Assembly (NCBI GenBank): GCA_001724245.1
Contig: MEDX01000046.1
Span: forward strand, 1 to 31,113
Reading direction: 5' to 3'
Origin: Fonticula-like sp. SCN 57-25
Lineage: Eukaryota; Nucleariida; Rotosphaerida
Length of the DNA: 31,113 nucleotides
Below, in pieces: positions 29,970 through 31,113 of the stretch; the first letter of the stretch is position 1; each line of letters begins with the position of its first letter. Below the pieces are notes generated by a model. The model worked only from the letters and a program-made list of their open reading frames with translations, was not told the origin of the DNA and made no database searches. The position numbers and the translations under genes were made by a program.

Positions 29970-30280
29970 TTTCCCTCGGAACCTGGCTCAGCAGCAGTCA
30001 CACCGACACGTGAGAGATCAAGTTTGCATTTTGCACATTTCTGCAGCCAATCAGATTGCGTCTGGCAGGCAGCCCATGAGGTCATTGTTACCTTACCGTC
30101 GGCCAATCAGACACGTGTGGGCAATGAATGGCCACGTGATTGCGCCTTAACAAACATACGACACATTCGCCGAAGCAGCGCGAACGAACCCACACGCCCG
30201 TCAACGCGGGCGCGGTTTTTCCCTGCGTCGTCTTTACATTTTCACGCGTTTTCAGCTTTCTCCACTGCGCTCTTGGGGAT
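29970..30280. promoter_or_regulatory. Divergent promoter of AAT1 and SCS7 with CACGTG and CCAATCAG motifs
   Basis: 311 nt between two divergent start codons. It contains three CACGTG E-boxes (30007..30012, 30112..30117, 30133..30138) and two CCAATCAG elements (30047..30054, 30103..30110). In fungi CACGTG is bound by bHLH factors (Cbf1- or Pho4-type) and CCAAT by the Hap2/3/5 complex, a regulator of respiratory genes. The motif clustering is seen; which factor acts and on which gene is inference. Confidence 0.6.
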
Positions 30281-31113
30281 ATGAAGGCTGCGATCCAGTG
30301 TCCTATTACAGGCACGGGCTCTGCCCAGGCCGAGCGCTACTACACTGCGGAGGAGGTTGAGAAGCACAACACCCGCGCCGATACGTGGGTCACCGTGGAT
30401 GGCGTCGTCTACAACCTGACCGGCTTCATGAACGGCCACCCCGGCGGCCCGGACCTCATCATGGAGCACGCCGGCAAGGACGTCAGCCTCATTATGCGCG
30501 ACGGCAGCTCGCACGACCACAGCGACTCTGCCTTTGGCATGCTCGACGAGTACCGCGTCGGCCTGCTCGAGGGATACGACGGCACCGTCCGCCCGAGGAA
30601 GCTCCGCAAGCGCCGCGAGGCCGTCAAGCTCGCTGAGGGCGAAGAGGCGACCGTTGTCGACGACAACAGCGCCATCTTTGACACCGACGGCGAGTTCTAT
30701 GACCTGATCGACCTCGACAAGCCCATCGTGACGCAGCTGTGGGCGCTCACCATCCCGCTCAAGGACTACCTCAGGTTCACCCACACGCCTCGCAACTACC
30801 GCGGCGGCGAGCCCGCGCGCTTCTTTGAGAGCGACATCATGGAGTTTTTGAGCCGCACGCCGTGGTGGGCCGTGCTCGGATGGACGCCCGTTTGGATGAC
30901 GGCTGCCTACCTGGGCATGACCATGAACAATTATTCCTTCGCCCAGGGTTTGGCGCTTTTCATTTTTGGTGTTCTCAACTGGACTTTCCTCGAGTACGGC
31001 ATCCACCGCTACGTGTTCCACGTCGACGGTATGCTCCCCGACCACCGCATCTTCATTTCGCTCCACTTTTTGTTGCACGGTGTCCACCATTTCTTGCCCA
31101 TGGATCGGTACGC
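30281..31113 (+). CDS. SCS7: Sphingolipid fatty acid 2-hydroxylase with cytochrome b5 domain (3' partial)
   Basis: The ATG at 30281 opens a frame that runs off the window; 277 codons are visible. The N-terminal cytochrome b5 domain shows the heme motif FMNGHPGGPDLI (His near residue 53) and the second heme ligand in SSHDHSDSAF. After a linker, membrane segments (WWAVLGWTPVWMTAAYLGM, and ALFIFGVLNWTFLEYG) and the di-iron histidine boxes HRYVFH and HFLLHGVHHFLPMD of the FA2H/Scs7 family follow. It 2-hydroxylates the very-long-chain acyl group of ceramide in the ER. The last six bases of the window, GTACGC, match the donor type used here, so an intron may begin at 31108 (phase 2). The rest of the gene is outside the window. 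Confidence 0.94.
   Translation, partial: MKAAIQCPITGTGSAQAERYYTAEEVEKHNTRADTWVTVDGVVYNLTGFMNGHPGGPDLIMEHAGKDVSLIMRDGSSHDHSDSAFGMLDEYRVGLLEGYDGTVRPRKLRKRREAVKLAEGEEATVVDDNSAIFDTDGEFYDLIDLDKPIVTQLWALTIPLKDYLRFTHTPRNYRGGEPARFFESDIMEFLSRTPWWAVLGWTPVWMTAAYLGMTMNNYSFAQGLALFIFGVLNWTFLEYGIHRYVFHVDGMLPDHRIFISLHFLLHGVHHFLPMDRY

Noticed and set aside
30242-31090. 282-codon minus-strand frame opposite SCS7
   Set aside because: It is a codon-bias shadow of a clearly homologous hydroxylase on the plus strand.

Overview
The window is nuclear DNA of a fungus. It carries a fungal ERMES subunit (MDM34), a SIP5-type RING protein, an AreA/GATA-like DUF1752 protein, Pik1, a Scs7-type sphingolipid hydroxylase and a eukaryotic initiator tRNA-Met. 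Coding DNA is GC-rich, intergenic DNA is short and AT-richer, and most genes are cut by very short GT-AG introns (about 40-60 nt). I worked out 43 introns by keeping reading phase and family motifs. 41 of the 43 have C at donor position +4 (GTGCG or GTACG types). A compact basidiomycete-like or early-diverging fungus fits, but I cannot name the species.

Layout, left to right: (1) 3' end of an unrecognised gene (2..331, +). (2) A 16-exon chorein/RBG lipid-transfer protein resembling BLTP3/UHRF1BP1 (465..4850, -). (3) A mannose-6-phosphate-receptor-homology protein whose frame is broken (5116..~6070, -). (4) A DUF1752 protein (6444..7460, +). (5) CPSF2/CPSF100 (7631..10028, -). (6) SIP5 (10596..11875, +, 7 exons). 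(7) UPF3 with a glutamine-rich N-terminus (12708..14285, -), divergent from (8) pyridoxal kinase BUD16 (14345..15223, +). (9) SAM50 (15377..16795, -). (10) Initiator tRNA-Met (16843..16914, +). (11) MRI1 (16977..18095, +). (12) SRP72 (18247..20280, -), divergent from (13) MDM34 (20395..21738, +). (14) A small unrecognised helical protein (21973..22671, +). (15) An F-box/LRR protein (23034..24915, +). (16) Phosphatidylinositol 4-kinase PIK1 (25112..28323, -, 9 exons). (17) Mitochondrial aspartate aminotransferase (28538..29969, -), divergent from (18) the fatty-acid 2-hydroxylase SCS7 (30281 to the window end, +).

The genes are mostly housekeeping and unrelated to each other: lipid transfer and signalling (BLTP3-like, PIK1, MDM34, SCS7), mitochondrial outer membrane and metabolism (SAM50, MDM34, AAT1), RNA processing and decay (CPSF2, UPF3), protein targeting (SRP72), and vitamin/methionine salvage (BUD16, MRI1). 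I see no mobile element, CRISPR array or biosynthetic cluster. The least ordinary signals are the +4C splice-donor rule, introns that read through in frame without a stop, a BLTP3-type lipid bridge in a fungus, the glutamine-rich UPF3, and the frame-broken MRH gene.
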